Assembly (NCBI RefSeq): GCF_900108335.1
Contig: NZ_FNVT01000004.1
Span: forward strand, 496,001-560,000
Length of the DNA: 64,000 nucleotides
Source of the DNA: Nonomuraea solani
GTDB taxonomy: Bacteria; Actinomycetota; Actinomycetes; Streptosporangiales; Streptosporangiaceae
Direction: 5' to 3'
Part shown: positions 34,341 through 42,076 of the stretch, one piece after another
Layout of the letters: each line of letters opens with the position of its first letter
Position numbering within the stretch: position 1 is the stretch's first letter
Notes under the pieces: model-generated
Told to the model about the DNA's origin: nothing
Database searches by the model: none
The model's input: only the letters and a program-made list of their open reading frames with translations
Made by a program: the position numbers and the translations under genes

Positions 34341-34501
34341 GGTCGAGACTGGGCCCGACTGGAAGCAATGGCTGAGCCGGCTGGTGCGAAGCGCTCAAAG
34401 TGATGACCTTGCACGCCGGAGGCACGCCCTAGGAAGACAGCCCGAGCGAAGCGAGGTGGGATCCCGCCGGCCCACCCGGCAACCGGGCAAGGAATGGGTT
34501 G
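34341..34501. repeat. Hairpin-rich dispersed repeat, copy B (partial)
   Basis: Shares with copies D and F the ordered blocks CCCGACTGGAAGCAA, GCGAAGCGC, GATGACCTTGC, CCGAGCGAAGCGAGG, GGGATCCCGCC and CCCGGCAACCGGGCAA. It lacks the second half and the tRNA core. It ends about 80 bp before the WD40 gene, next to its promoter. Confidence 0.8.
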
Positions 34502-34570
34502 CACCGCCAAGACCACCTACCCCCAAACGACCATCCCGGACTTCTTGAGACGCGTCCCGGTGCCGGCAAC

Positions 34571-34584
34571 TACTATGCGCGGCA
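34571..34584 (+). promoter_or_regulatory. Predicted -10 element for a leaderless WD40 transcript
   Basis: TACTAT (34571-34576) ends 7 nt before the ATG at 34584, and no Shine-Dalgarno sequence is present. TTGAGA at 34545-34550 could be the -35, though the 20-nt spacer is long. Confidence 0.4.
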
Positions 34585-36557
34585 TGTCGTCACTGTCCCG
34601 TCATAAGAACCCGGATATTCGTCCTGCTGCCTGGCGGGTGCAGCAGGCTTGGACCAGTCTGTTGCCGAAGGGCGTGACGTCATGCCCGCCGTTGGGCAGC
34701 ACCGACGGTCACACCAATTGGGTGGCGTCGGTGACGACCACGGTCATCGACGGCCGTGCCGTGGCGATCACCGGAGGCGGCGACCGCACCGTAAGAGTCT
34801 GGGATCTGGCGACCGGCGAGCAGGTCGGCTCCTCATGGACCGGTCACACGAACGCGGTGCGGGCGCTGGCGATGTCCGTTCTGGACGGTCGCCCTGTTGT
34901 GATCAGCGGTGGTGACGACAACACCGTACGGGTGTGGGAACTCACGTCCGGCAAGCCGGTGGGTGACCCGTTCGACCTTCAGGCTGACAGCGTGGAAGCC
35001 CTCGCGATCGCGGAACGCCATGGCCGCCCGGTGGTGGTCGCCGGTTGCTACGACACGACGGTACGCGTATGGGATCTGGAAACGCGGCAGGAGGTGATGG
35101 CACCGCTCCGCGGCCACACCGGCCCGGTGTACGCGGTGGCGACCACGGTGCTGGACGGCCGCTGGGTGGCTGTCACAGGCGGCGGCCCAGTGGTCCGCGT
35201 ATGGGACCTGGATACCGGTGACCCCGTGGGCAGCCCGTTCACCGGGCACACTGGATACGTGAGCGCGCTTGCGGTCGCGGAGCTGACCGCCGGCCATCAG
35301 GTGGTCATCTCTGGCGGCTACCAGACGACCACCCGCTTGTCGGACCTGGCCACCGGACTGCCGGTCAGTGACCTCCCCCGATCCGAGAACCTGGAGGCCG
35401 TGACGACCACGGTCATGCACGGCCGACTGGTGGCGATCATCTGCGACTCCAACGAGCCGACCATCCAAGTGTGGGACCTGAAAACGTTTAAGCCGACCGG
35501 TGAGCTGTTCCCGCAGCATCCTCGCACCGTGCATGCGGTGGCGACGGCGGTGGTGGACGGCCGGCAGGTGGTGGTGTCGAGTTGCGACGGCGGGTCGGTA
35601 CGGGTATCCGATCTGGTCGTCAGTGAACCAGCCGGCAAACCAGTTCGTCACGACGCCGCGATCACGGCGGTGGCCACCACATCAGTGGCCGGCCGACCGG
35701 TGGCGGTCACCGGCGGCGATGACGAAACCGTACGAGTATGGGATCTGGACACCGGCGACCAGGTGTGCCGGCCACTCACGGACACCACCGGCTCCGTCAC
35801 TGCGGTGGCCGCGACCCAAGTGGACGATCGCGCGGTGGCGATCATCGGAGGCAAGGACGGCAATGTCCACTTCTGGGACCTCACACTGGGCAAAGCGGCC
35901 AGACCACCGTTGACCGCCCACCACCTCCCAATAACCGCCATCGCGGCCGACAACACGGGCGACCCACCCCGGGCCATCACCGCCGGCGACGACAAGACCA
36001 TCCGGGTATGGGATCTCCGCACCGGCGAAGAGACCGGCAACCCCCGCAAGAGCGACCATCGATGGGTACACGACCTCGCCACCACCACGCTCGACGACCA
36101 GCCCATCGCCTTACTCGGACGGTGGGGCGGCGGCTTCCGGGTCCGCGACCTCGCCAGTAACCGCGACACCGGACTCCAGACCACCGGAAACAACGGCAAA
36201 CCGGTACGCCTCGTGGCCGCCACCGTCGTGGACGGACGACCCATCGCCATCACCACGAACGATGACTGGCGCGACCGGCCGATGAAGGTATGGGACGTCA
36301 TCACCGCTCAGCAGATCGGCCAACTTCCCACGGGAGCCGTGAGCGCCCTCGCCGCCACCACCGTCGACGGCCACCCCATCGCGGTTGCCGCCAGCCACAG
36401 AACGGTAGCGGCATGGAGCCTCACCACCTTCAGCAAGATCAGTCCCGGCATCGAATTCCCCGACTTGGTCAATGCCGTGGCCGCCACCCCACAAGGCCAC
36501 ATCATCGTCTGCTTCGACCGTGACATCGCCGTACTCACCGCAACCCGATCAAGCTGA
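34584..36557 (+). CDS. Stand-alone 14-repeat WD40 protein (two beta-propellers)
   Basis: A 657-residue protein composed after about 40 residues of 14 WD40-like repeats of about 43-46 residues, each with VATTVVDGRPVAITGGDD-type and xxVRVWDLxTG-type strands. Fourteen repeats predict two seven-bladed propellers. No kinase, NB-ARC, caspase-like or TIR domain is attached, and there is no signal peptide, so it is a cytoplasmic scaffold. Repeats 5, 7 and 11 have lost the WD pair (SD or RD). ATG 34575 is an alternative start. Confidence 0.85.
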   Translation: MSSLSRHKNPDIRPAAWRVQQAWTSLLPKGVTSCPPLGSTDGHTNWVASVTTTVIDGRAVAITGGGDRTVRVWDLATGEQVGSSWTGHTNAVRALAMSVLDGRPVVISGGDDNTVRVWELTSGKPVGDPFDLQADSVEALAIAERHGRPVVVAGCYDTTVRVWDLETRQEVMAPLRGHTGPVYAVATTVLDGRWVAVTGGGPVVRVWDLDTGDPVGSPFTGHTGYVSALAVAELTAGHQVVISGGYQTTTRLSDLATGLPVSDLPRSENLEAVTTTVMHGRLVAIICDSNEPTIQVWDLKTFKPTGELFPQHPRTVHAVATAVVDGRQVVVSSCDGGSVRVSDLVVSEPAGKPVRHDAAITAVATTSVAGRPVAVTGGDDETVRVWDLDTGDQVCRPLTDTTGSVTAVAATQVDDRAVAIIGGKDGNVHFWDLTLGKAARPPLTAHHLPITAIAADNTGDPPRAITAGDDKTIRVWDLRTGEETGNPRKSDHRWVHDLATTTLDDQPIALLGRWGGGFRVRDLASNRDTGLQTTGNNGKPVRLVAATVVDGRPIAITTNDDWRDRPMKVWDVITAQQIGQLPTGAVSALAATTVDGHPIAVAASHRTVAAWSLTTFSKISPGIEFPDLVNAVAATPQGHIIVCFDRDIAVLTATRSS

Positions 36558-36639
36558 CCACGGCATGGTTCGACAGAACCGGGGTTAGGAAACCCCCGGA
36601 TCTTCGATCACCTCCGGCTACAAACGTCTTCGCGAAGTG

Positions 36640-36850
36640 AAGCCCTTCAGGGGTCGGGGCTCCGGCCCGACTGGAAGCAACGGCTGACCCTCCTCGCGCG
36701 AAGCGCCCACCGTGATGACCTCGCGTACCGAAGACGCACCTGAGAAAGGACTTCCAAGCGAAACGAAGTCCGCTCCGGATGGGATCCCACTACGCAGCCC
36801 GCCCGGTAACCGGGCAAGGGCGGGTTTGCTCTAGGAAGGACAGCCCGTGG
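36640..36850. repeat. Hairpin-rich dispersed repeat, copy C (partial)
   Basis: Begins GAAGCCCTTCAGGGGTCGGG as in copy D, continues through GCGCGAAGCGCCCACCG and GGATGGGATCCC to CCCGGTAACCGGGCAAGGG, then GGAAGGACAGCCCG. It lacks the second GGGATCCC block and the tRNA core. Some stems keep pairing with altered bases. Confidence 0.8.
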
Positions 36851-37090
36851 TTGACCGCCCTTAGTGGCGCGTGATCAAGCGGCTGACCTCTTCCTCATCA
36901 ACACGAACAATGGCCTTGTCGTACGGCTCCCGCCACGGAGTGCGCCGGTGTACCCGGCTGAGTTGATCTGGGTTCGTTCGGAACCGTTACCGTCAGGCGT
37001 CTCCCTTGTCGCGCTGCTCGAAGATGGCAAGAGCGACGGCACCGACCATGAACCCGATGCCATTGCAAGATCAGCCTGGATCAGTTCTCC
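36851..37090. other. Possible decayed small genes (minus strand)
   Basis: Between repeat copy C and the 100-residue gene lie two short minus-strand protein-like pieces in different frames: a 17-residue hydrophobic peptide MVGAVALAIFEQRDKGD, stopping near 37003, and a piece ending DKAIVRVDEEEVSRLITRH with its stop at 36861-36863. Neither has a good start; they look like remnants. Confidence 0.25.
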
Positions 37091-37393
37091 TTATTCGGGC
37101 TCCACGGTCGCGGAGCCGCTCTGGAGACCGGCCCTACGAAGCTCCTCGACCAACGGCCACAATGGACTGTCCTTCTGGTCGAAGTCAGCGATATCGATAT
37201 GCTGTTCCTTATTGATGATCTTGAAATTCGATGTGTCGCCGGGTCCGGCCGGCGAAGGGATTGATCGACCAGCCCTCTCTGGTTCGTCGATATTAGGCAG
37301 ATGGACTCCGACCAAGAGAACCAGAGCAACGCCCGCAAGAGACATCAGCCTGACCCAACCGCGCCCGAACCGCGGGGGACATCTCTCAATCAC
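37091..37393 (-). CDS. Small membrane-anchored hypothetical protein
   Basis: A 100-residue protein with one N-terminal TM (about residues 15-32, LMSLAGVALVLLVGVHL) and a polar extracytoplasmic tail (about 60 residues with ADFDQKDSPLWPLVEELRRAGLQ). GTG at 37393 is preceded by GGAGGAGACAG, one of the best ribosome sites in the window, which supports its reality. No family recognised. Codon bias is weaker than in housekeeping genes nearby. Confidence 0.6.
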   Translation of the reverse strand: MIERCPPRFGRGWVRLMSLAGVALVLLVGVHLPNIDEPERAGRSIPSPAGPGDTSNFKIINKEQHIDIADFDQKDSPLWPLVEELRRAGLQSGSATVEPE

Positions 37394-37695
37394 CTGTCTC
37401 CTCCGATAAGCACCTCTCGCCCCTCACTCCGCACAGGTTTGATTGTCACGGATCCAGGGCGATGTCCGGTAGACAGGAGCGACGGGTATGCGTAGGTCGT
37501 GGATCGAATCCGTGCTTCCCGGGACTGTCAGGATCTTGAGGACGTAGTCCCAGGTCGACGGTGATCAGGATAGTCAGGCCCCACGAGCGACCGTGATCAA
37601 CCGCCACAACGATCAAAGTCTTGAGCAGTGGAAGCGACTGCCCCTGCCCCGGTCTCGCAAGCGCCGGCCAACCTTTTAACCGCTACCGTGTTCAC
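37394..37695. other. Gene-free gap with a T-arm-like fragment
   Basis: No gene supported. Around 37497-37515 the plus strand can fold like a tRNA T-arm (CGTGG, loop ATCGAAT, CCGTG), but no matching anticodon or acceptor partner is present. GGGACT and AGTCCC nearby (about 37522-37552) form a weak dyad. Confidence 0.3.
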
Positions 37696-38109
37696 GTGAT
37701 CGTCGAGCAGCGGGTCTACTTTATGATCAAGTCCGACGAACTGGATCCCGGACAGATCACCCAGTACGTGGGCGTGGAGCCGACTCGATCGGAGGCGAAG
37801 GAGTCACGCCTCGGCAGGAAGAGTGGACGCCTGATACCGCCACGACACGAATGGGCGCTCGACTCCGGCCTTGCGGAGACCACCTCGCTCGATGAACAGG
37901 TGGAAGCCGTGATGAATCAGTTGGCCGGCGTCTGGGATCGAATCGGAGAGCTGACCGCTGGTGGCGCAGAGGCCACGTTGGTCATGTTCCGGTCGTTCGA
38001 ACCGGGAGAGGGTCCCAGGCCGCGAGGGCTCTATCTTGACGAAGAAGCCATCAGTTGCCTTAACAGAGCTGGAGCCGATCTATGGATCGACGAGTACGGC
38101 TTTTCGTAG
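37696..38109 (+). CDS. DUF4279-like protein
   Basis: A 137-residue cytoplasmic protein: EQRVYFMIKSDELDPGQITQYVGVEPTRSEAKESR at the N-terminus, HEWALDS in the middle and a final strand LYLDEEAISCLNRAGADLWIDEYGF. This order matches DUF4279, a family of unknown role frequent near toxin/immunity and island genes. The GTG at 37696 is preceded by TACCGT ending 6 nt upstream and no ribosome site, suggesting a leaderless transcript. An upstream extension to 37621 is unlikely. Confidence 0.78.
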   Translation: MIVEQRVYFMIKSDELDPGQITQYVGVEPTRSEAKESRLGRKSGRLIPPRHEWALDSGLAETTSLDEQVEAVMNQLAGVWDRIGELTAGGAEATLVMFRSFEPGEGPRPRGLYLDEEAISCLNRAGADLWIDEYGFS

Positions 38110-38367
38110 GCCTGGCGATGGGAGCGCTCGCACGTAACGGGCAGGGTCTCGGGATGCACGAACTGAGCGCCGAACCTCATCGCCATCCACCATCTACAAG
38201 GTGATCAGCCACATTGTCCGGTAAGCCGGGGCATATCGCTGTGAGTGCGGCGGGGCCAGACCGTGAAGTTTGTGCCCGTCGCGGCCCGAGTGGCGGGCGC
38301 GCGCGAGAACGGCCCCCAGGCCGCACGCGATACGTACCCATGAGAACAATTCGGCAGTGTGAGAGGC

Positions 38368-38682
38368 ATGGCTGAATGTGTTGAGGTTCGCGTGGCTGTC
38401 GGCAACCGCGATGGGGCCCATGCGATCTGTCGCGCCATCGTTGAGCGGCGCTTGGCCGCTGGTGGGCAGGTGATCGGGCCGATCGCATCGACATACTGGT
38501 GGAAAGGGCAGGTCGAAAAGGCCCATGTCACGCCTCCGCTACTGCATGACCCAACCAGCCATGATTACTTAGCGCATGCAGTCAATGCGCTAAGTACGCG
38601 ACCCGGGGCGCCGGCGCGTGCGCGTCAGGAAAAGCGGCTCTGTGATAAGACCGGCTCAAGTTCGGCACAATTTGACGGTTGA
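38368..38682 (+). pseudogene. Truncated CutA-like divalent-ion tolerance protein
   Basis: Residues 1-51 (VEVRVAVGNRDGAHAICRAIVERRLAAGG ... STYWWKGQVEKA) match the N-terminal half of CutA1, including the YWWKG strand. After that the sequence leaves the family: the expected LLLIKT strand and C-terminal helix are replaced by 53 unrelated residues. The frame stays open to 38682, so a stable product is doubtful. A 12-bp inverted repeat sits in the replacement DNA. Confidence 0.65.
38566..38596. repeat. Perfect 12-bp inverted repeat
   Basis: TACTTAGCGCAT (38566-38577) and ATGCGCTAAGTA (38585-38596) form a hairpin with a 7-nt loop. It lies just after the point where CutA homology ends, with no T-tract, so it is not an obvious terminator; a recombination site or operator is possible. 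Confidence 0.7.
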
Positions 38683-38700
38683 CACGGCGGAGAAGGAGTA

Positions 38701-38901
38701 TTAATCAACATCCGGTGCGACCGGAATTTCGTGTTCCGCCGTTGCCGCCGCCTTCAAGCCAATGATCAAACCTCCAGAAATCGCGCCGATCGTGACTTTG
38801 TAGATTTCTTTGCGGGTTCGCGGTGGTGGCCAGCGGTCGCGTAATCGTCTATCTTCTAAGGGGCAAGGGCAGACTCTCGGGTGAAATAGCCACGTGGACA
38901 C
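38701..38901 (-). CDS. Possible small membrane protein
   Basis: A 66-residue minus-strand frame (GTG at 38901) whose C-terminal half is protein-like: RKEIYKVTIGAISGGLIIGL followed by KAAATAEHEIPVAPDVD, one TM helix with a short acidic tail. There is no ribosome site and the N-terminal half is Arg/Pro-rich. It is divergent from the gene at 38932. The much longer overlapping frame to 39666 is a shadow. Confidence 0.3.
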   Translation of the reverse strand: MSTWLFHPRVCPCPLEDRRLRDRWPPPRTRKEIYKVTIGAISGGLIIGLKAAATAEHEIPVAPDVD

Positions 38902-38931
38902 CAGATGCCAGCCGAATGGCGGGAGGAAGCC

Positions 38932-39405
38932 ATGAACCTCGAAAATCCCCTGAATCTGCCCACCATTCATGTCACCGGTAAGGTGCTGCTGAAGGCATGG
39001 GACCACGAGTGGGGTCCCATATGGGATCAGACCAAGAGAGACCCCGAGGTCGGCTACGAGAAGGCGGCGAGCGAGGTCTCGGTCGACCTCCACCTCATCG
39101 CCGGAATCCCGGTGCAGCAATACTACGAAATCCGGGCCGGCGGTGAGGTCCGACTCGAAGTCACGGCTACTTACCTGTGGCGCAAGGATTCTGACAACCT
39201 GGAGGTCCGGGGAGTCGCCAAGCTGTTCGAGGGGACCAGCGACAGCAGTTGGGACCTCGACGGGCAAAAAGACTTCAAGGGATGGGTCCGGCGCGGCCAG
39301 GGAGTGGGATCCCAATCGAACCTCAATCCGTTCGCGGGGGTGCATAACACCGACGAATCCACGAGCGGCGACTACGCGGAGGCCTACTTCGACCTCACGT
39401 TCTAG
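38932..39405 (+). CDS. Hypothetical strand-rich protein
   Basis: A 157-residue cytoplasmic protein (MNLENPLNLPTIHVTGKVLL...). Alternating strands (EVSVDLHLIAGIPVQQYYEIRAGGEVRLEVTATYLW, LEVRGVAKLFEGTS) predict a beta-sandwich; the GDYAEAYFDLTF end is strand-like. ATG at 38932 follows GGGAGGAAGC, a strong site; an upstream ATG at 38905 lacks one. No family recognised. Confidence 0.65.
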   Translation: MNLENPLNLPTIHVTGKVLLKAWDHEWGPIWDQTKRDPEVGYEKAASEVSVDLHLIAGIPVQQYYEIRAGGEVRLEVTATYLWRKDSDNLEVRGVAKLFEGTSDSSWDLDGQKDFKGWVRRGQGVGSQSNLNPFAGVHNTDESTSGDYAEAYFDLTF

Positions 39406-40053
39406 GCGTGCGCGGCTACTACCACCTGCACGAGCTGACAAAGCCCTGGAAACCCTTGGCCTCGACCTGGCAGCTCTACACGAGCCGGACGCCGAGACGA
39501 ACGCCGGCAACGCGCAGTTGATCTTCCCCGACACGCGCAGAGGCTGCGGCACAAATGGCTTGCGTACCATTCCACCTGGCGAGGCTCGCGAAGGACGGGC
39601 CCGAGGGAAGCGGCGAGCCCGGAAGTCGGCTATGGCCCGTGCACGATAGGACAGCTCCAGGGGCAAGGTGCGCTTCGGGGAATCCCCAATCTGTTCTCTT
39701 CTCCAGGGCTTGCAGCGATTTGGAGCTTCACCCTGCGGACGATGCTTAGTCGCACCTCTATCACTGTCCCACTAGCGAGGGCTACATAGAAACTCCTGCA
39801 AGCTCTCACGAGAAAAGGGAACGGGATGACGTTGATTACAGTCATCCGATTCATGGTCTAGATCGACAATGGCAGTCCCGAAAATTCTGATCACGATGGT
39901 TGGGATCCGTGCCCTCCTTCTGCGGAGTGCGTGCGCTCACCGCGAAGGCGCTGGAAGGCGAGATCATCAAATACCGCATCACAATTCGTCTCATCGGTCT
40001 CGACACCCGTTGGAGTGGCGAGCTCGTCAACGTCGCCGCCCATACCGATAGCC
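39406..40053. other. Decayed, A/T-richer DNA
   Basis: 648 nt without a supportable gene. The stretch 39690-39900 is visibly less GC-rich than its surroundings. A short plus-strand piece near 39950-40045 (KALEGEIIKYRITIRLIGLD) is protein-like but has no start or family. It reads as eroded island DNA. Confidence 0.4.
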
Positions 40054-40363
40054 GAAGCCCTTCAGGGGTCGGGGCTCCGGCCCGACTGGAAGCAAGGGCT
40101 GAGCCCTCCCTGCGCGAAGCGCCCACCGCGATGACCTTGCGCGCCGAAGGCGCGCTCCAAGAAAACAGTCCGAGCGGAGCGAGGCCCGCTCCGGGTGGGA
40201 TCCCGCCAGCCCACCCGGCAACCGGGCAACGGGGTTGGGTTGCTTTTGGGAAGGGCAGCCCGAGCGATTAGCGAGGACCTTCGGGGTGGGATCCCGTCAG
40301 GCAACCTAGTAATCGGGCAACGGGTGGGTGGCACGAGGGCCACCTACCCGGCCCCTTCGGGGG
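40054..40363. repeat. Hairpin-rich dispersed repeat, copy D (full length)
   Basis: About 310 bp, nearly collinear with copy F (42991-43297). Stems include GTCGGG/CCCGAC, GCGC-GAA-GCGC, GCGCGCC-GAA-GGCGCGC (perfect 7-bp stem), GGGATCCC and CCCGG-CAA-CCGGG, with a second GGGATCCCGTCAGGCAACC block near the end. It runs directly into a 42-bp copy of the tRNA-Ala 3' half. Confidence 0.88.
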
Positions 40364-40405
40364 TGGAGCCTAGGAGATTCGAACTCCTGATTTCCTGCTT
40401 GCAAA
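40364..40405 (-). other. att-like copy of the tRNA-Ala 3' half (distal scar)
   Basis: 42 bp identical, with one C-to-T change, to bases 43298-43339 of the tRNA-Ala gene: it spans the discriminator base, acceptor 3' strand, T-arm, variable loop, anticodon 3' stem and the whole TTTGCAA anticodon loop. At the 5' side of the loop identity stops, replaced by CCGGCTCCCG. This is the classic crossover segment used by tyrosine integrases. Confidence 0.88.
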
Positions 40406-40490
40406 CGGGAGCCGGTCACGACCCGGAGAGGCTTCGGCCCTGTTCAGGCATGTGCTGGAGGGGCGTCAGGGTGAGCCACAGTGTAGCCCC

Positions 40491-40519
40491 GTTGCTGTAC
40501 TTCTCTGCTGTACAGCAAC
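40491..40519. promoter_or_regulatory. Integrase-arm-like inverted repeat
   Basis: GTTGCTGTAC (40491-40500) and GTACAGCAAC (40510-40519) form a perfect 10-bp dyad, 85 nt from the end of the tRNA core. The same GTTGCTGTAC lies 84 nt from the second core at 41465-41506, so it is part of the element's attachment region. Confidence 0.65.
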
Positions 40520-40608
40520 CTCTATGTCGGCCGGGGAAGTGATCTCGCCCCCGCATCCGGTCGCTCCCCACTCACTACTGCCCCTTCGGGCTCAATAAGT
40601 GTCCAGGA

Positions 40609-40625
40609 GTGCTACTCGGTAGCAC
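40609..40625. promoter_or_regulatory. Dyad operator of the Phd/PIN module
   Basis: GTGCTAC-TCG-GTAGCAC (40609-40625) is a perfect inverted repeat ending 17 nt before a TAGACT -10 element (40643-40648), which in turn ends 6 nt before the antitoxin ATG. It overlaps the expected -35, the usual place for antitoxin autoregulation. Confidence 0.65.
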
Positions 40626-40654
40626 CGAATGGCACATCGCAGTAGACTTCAGAT

Positions 40655-40975
40655 ATGAGCACTCCTGAGCCTGACCGCTCCCATGAGATATCTCAACGCG
40701 ACCTGCGTAACCGGTCAGCGGAGATCATGGATGGCCTGGAACGTGGAGAGCGGTACGCCGTTACCCGTAATGGCCATCACATCGGTGATCTGGTCCCTCT
40801 CCGCCGCCGACGCCGGGCGGTTTCGCGTGCCGAGTTCGCCGCCGTGTCGCGTGGCATGCCCCGGCTGGACGACCGTAAATACCGCGAGGACATGGACCGC
40901 CACGTCAACGATGATCTCTACGATCCTTACGATCGTGCATACGGCAGACGCGAATTCGCTGAGGACGAGGGATGA
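40655..40975 (+). CDS. Phd/YefM-family antitoxin
   Basis: A 106-residue antitoxin. Residues 8-52 (HEISQRDLRNRSAEIMDGLERGERYAVTRNGHHIGDLVPL) form the Phd/YefM DNA-binding fold; the acidic C-terminus (DDRKYREDMDRHVNDDLYDPYDRAYGRREFAEDE) should wrap and block the toxin. The ATG follows TAGACT by 6 nt, with no ribosome site, indicating a leaderless transcript. Its stop overlaps the toxin ATG by 4 nt. A second, broken copy of the gene lies at 31032-31145. Confidence 0.9.
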   Translation: MSTPEPDRSHEISQRDLRNRSAEIMDGLERGERYAVTRNGHHIGDLVPLRRRRRAVSRAEFAAVSRGMPRLDDRKYREDMDRHVNDDLYDPYDRAYGRREFAEDEG

Positions 40976-41382
40976 CCCACGCCCTAGGGCTGCTCGACAC
41001 CAACATCCTCATCCTGCGCGCCGACATCGATCCCGACGAGCTCCCCGATGAGATGATGATCAGTGCCATCACCACCGCGGAGCTCTCGGTCGGCGTCTTG
41101 GTGGCGACAGGGCCGCAGGAACTCGCCCAGCGAATGAAGATCCTGCAGACCGCCGAAGCCGAATTCGATCCACTTCCCTTCGACGACACTGCAGCCCGCG
41201 AGTACGGCCAGTTGTGGACGGCCGTCATCGCCTCAGGGCGCAAACCACGCCCCCGCACTGCAGATCTGATGATTGCCTGTGTGGCAATCGCGAACCGGCT
41301 CCCTCTGTACACCTGTAATCCCAAGGATTTCAAAGGTCTGGACCACCTGATTGCGGTAGTTCCGGTCACTCGCCCCCAGTGA
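40972..41382 (+). CDS. PIN-domain (VapC-like) toxin
   Basis: A 136-residue PIN ribonuclease. The acidic metal-binding residues are all present: Asp9 (LLDTN), Glu37 (TTAELSVG), Asp98 (RTADLMIA) and Asp119 (NPKDF). VapC toxins usually cut tRNA or rRNA; the target here is unknown. It is co-translated with the Phd-like antitoxin (ATGA overlap), which is the standard vapBC order with a Phd-type partner. Intact, so probably functional. Confidence 0.92.
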   Translation: MTHALGLLDTNILILRADIDPDELPDEMMISAITTAELSVGVLVATGPQELAQRMKILQTAEAEFDPLPFDDTAAREYGQLWTAVIASGRKPRPRTADLMIACVAIANRLPLYTCNPKDFKGLDHLIAVVPVTRPQ

Positions 41383-41420
41383 ATGCCGCAGAGGGGCCTT
41401 GTGGCAGCTGTGCAAGATCG

Positions 41421-41456
41421 CAAAGGCCACTTCCCGATTAAGGGTAGTGGCCTTTG
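41421..41456 (+). terminator. 11-bp stem hairpin, likely terminator
   Basis: CAAAGGCCACT (41421-41431) pairs perfectly with AGTGGCCTTTG (41446-41456); inside the loop CCC and GGG can pair too. It lies about 40 nt after the PIN gene and just before the second tRNA-derived core. It could terminate the toxin transcript or be the terminator that once followed a tRNA. Confidence 0.65.
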
Positions 41457-41464
41457 ACCTGGAG

Positions 41465-41506
41465 TGGAGCCTAGGAGATTCGAACTCCTGACTTCCTGCT
41501 TGCAAA
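41465..41506 (-). other. att-like copy of the tRNA-Ala 3' half (middle scar)
   Basis: 42 bp identical to 43298-43339 of the tRNA-Ala gene and in the same orientation. Beyond the anticodon loop it continues CCGGTTCCCG, nearly the same as the distal scar (CCGGCTCCCG) and unlike the tRNA. It separates the Phd/PIN module from the HigBA-like module. Confidence 0.9.
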
Positions 41507-41590
41507 CGGGAACCGGTTGCCCCGAAGGAAGGTTCTTGACCTGGTCAGACAGCAGGTGTGAGCTGATGACGTGTGATCACGTAAGGCGGT

Positions 41591-41612
41591 GTTGCTGTAC
41601 TTGCTGCTGTAC
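41591..41612. promoter_or_regulatory. Second integrase-arm-like site
   Basis: GTTGCTGTAC (41591-41600) with a second GCTGTAC at 41606-41612, 84 nt from the middle tRNA core. It matches the arm at 40491 in sequence, order and distance, while the DNA between has drifted. Confidence 0.6.
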
Positions 41613-41758
41613 ACGGCACCCCAGCCAACTTCGCATTATCCCGACGGCTCAAGAGGGGAAAGGCCAAGAACAGCGGGACGCGTACGGTGGCCTGCTCAGC
41701 CACAAGGGCGACCCCACCGTGGCCAAGACACCGTACAAGACGCCCTCTCGCCCTCACG

Positions 41759-42076
41759 TCAAGCGATGGCGGCAATGTCACCATCGTCGAAGTAGATCGA
41801 CTGATGAAGCCGACCACCAAGAGCAGTGGCGTACCGGGCAAGCACGTCCTGCCCAGAGATCTTGCCTTGCTCGATCTGCGAAATGCGGCCCTTGGTGACC
41901 CCCATACGCTGTGCGAGGGCTTGTTGGGTCAGTCCTCGACTACGGCGGATCTCAGCAAGTCGGTGTCCTTGCACCTTGGCGAGGAGTTCCTGCTTGCCCG
42001 CTTCAACAGCCTCCTCACCGCCGGCACGTTCGACATGCTCAGCACGAATGTCCTGCCAGCGCACATATCCCGTCAT
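41759..42076 (-). CDS. XRE-family antitoxin (HigA-like)
   Basis: A 105-residue antitoxin: an N-terminal toxin-binding helical part (residues about 1-38) and HTH_XRE (RLAEIRRSRGLTQQALAQRMGVTKGRISQIEQG, about 39-71), then a short tail ending DDGDIAAIA. Its start overlaps the upstream toxin stop by 4 nt, giving the toxin-first order of higBA modules. A fragment of the same gene lies at 31183-31262. Confidence 0.9.
   Translation of the reverse strand: MTGYVRWQDIRAEHVERAGGEEAVEAGKQELLAKVQGHRLAEIRRSRGLTQQALAQRMGVTKGRISQIEQGKISGQDVLARYATALGGRLHQSIYFDDGDIAAIA

Larger units (their letters stand above)
41383..41758. other. Gap between the two TA modules (hairpin, tRNA core, arm)
   Basis: 376 nt without a gene. 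It holds the hairpin at 41421-41456, the 42-bp tRNA core at 41465-41506 and the GTTGCTGTAC arm at 41591-41600, so it is the boundary between two stacked elements. Confidence 0.7.

Noticed and set aside
38701..39666. 321-codon minus-strand frame
   Set aside because: Mostly antisense to the supported gene at 38932-39405; only the last 66 codons look protein-like and are listed separately.
40062..40343. Protein-like minus-strand frame within repeat copy D (also in copies B and F)
   Set aside because: The frame is open because of the hairpin-rich repeat; similar translations in other copies follow DNA similarity, lack starts, and contain palindromic residue runs.
40364..40405. Treating the two 42-bp tRNA matches as complete tRNA genes
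   Set aside because: They lack the acceptor 5' strand, D-arm and anticodon 5' stem, so they cannot fold as tRNAs.
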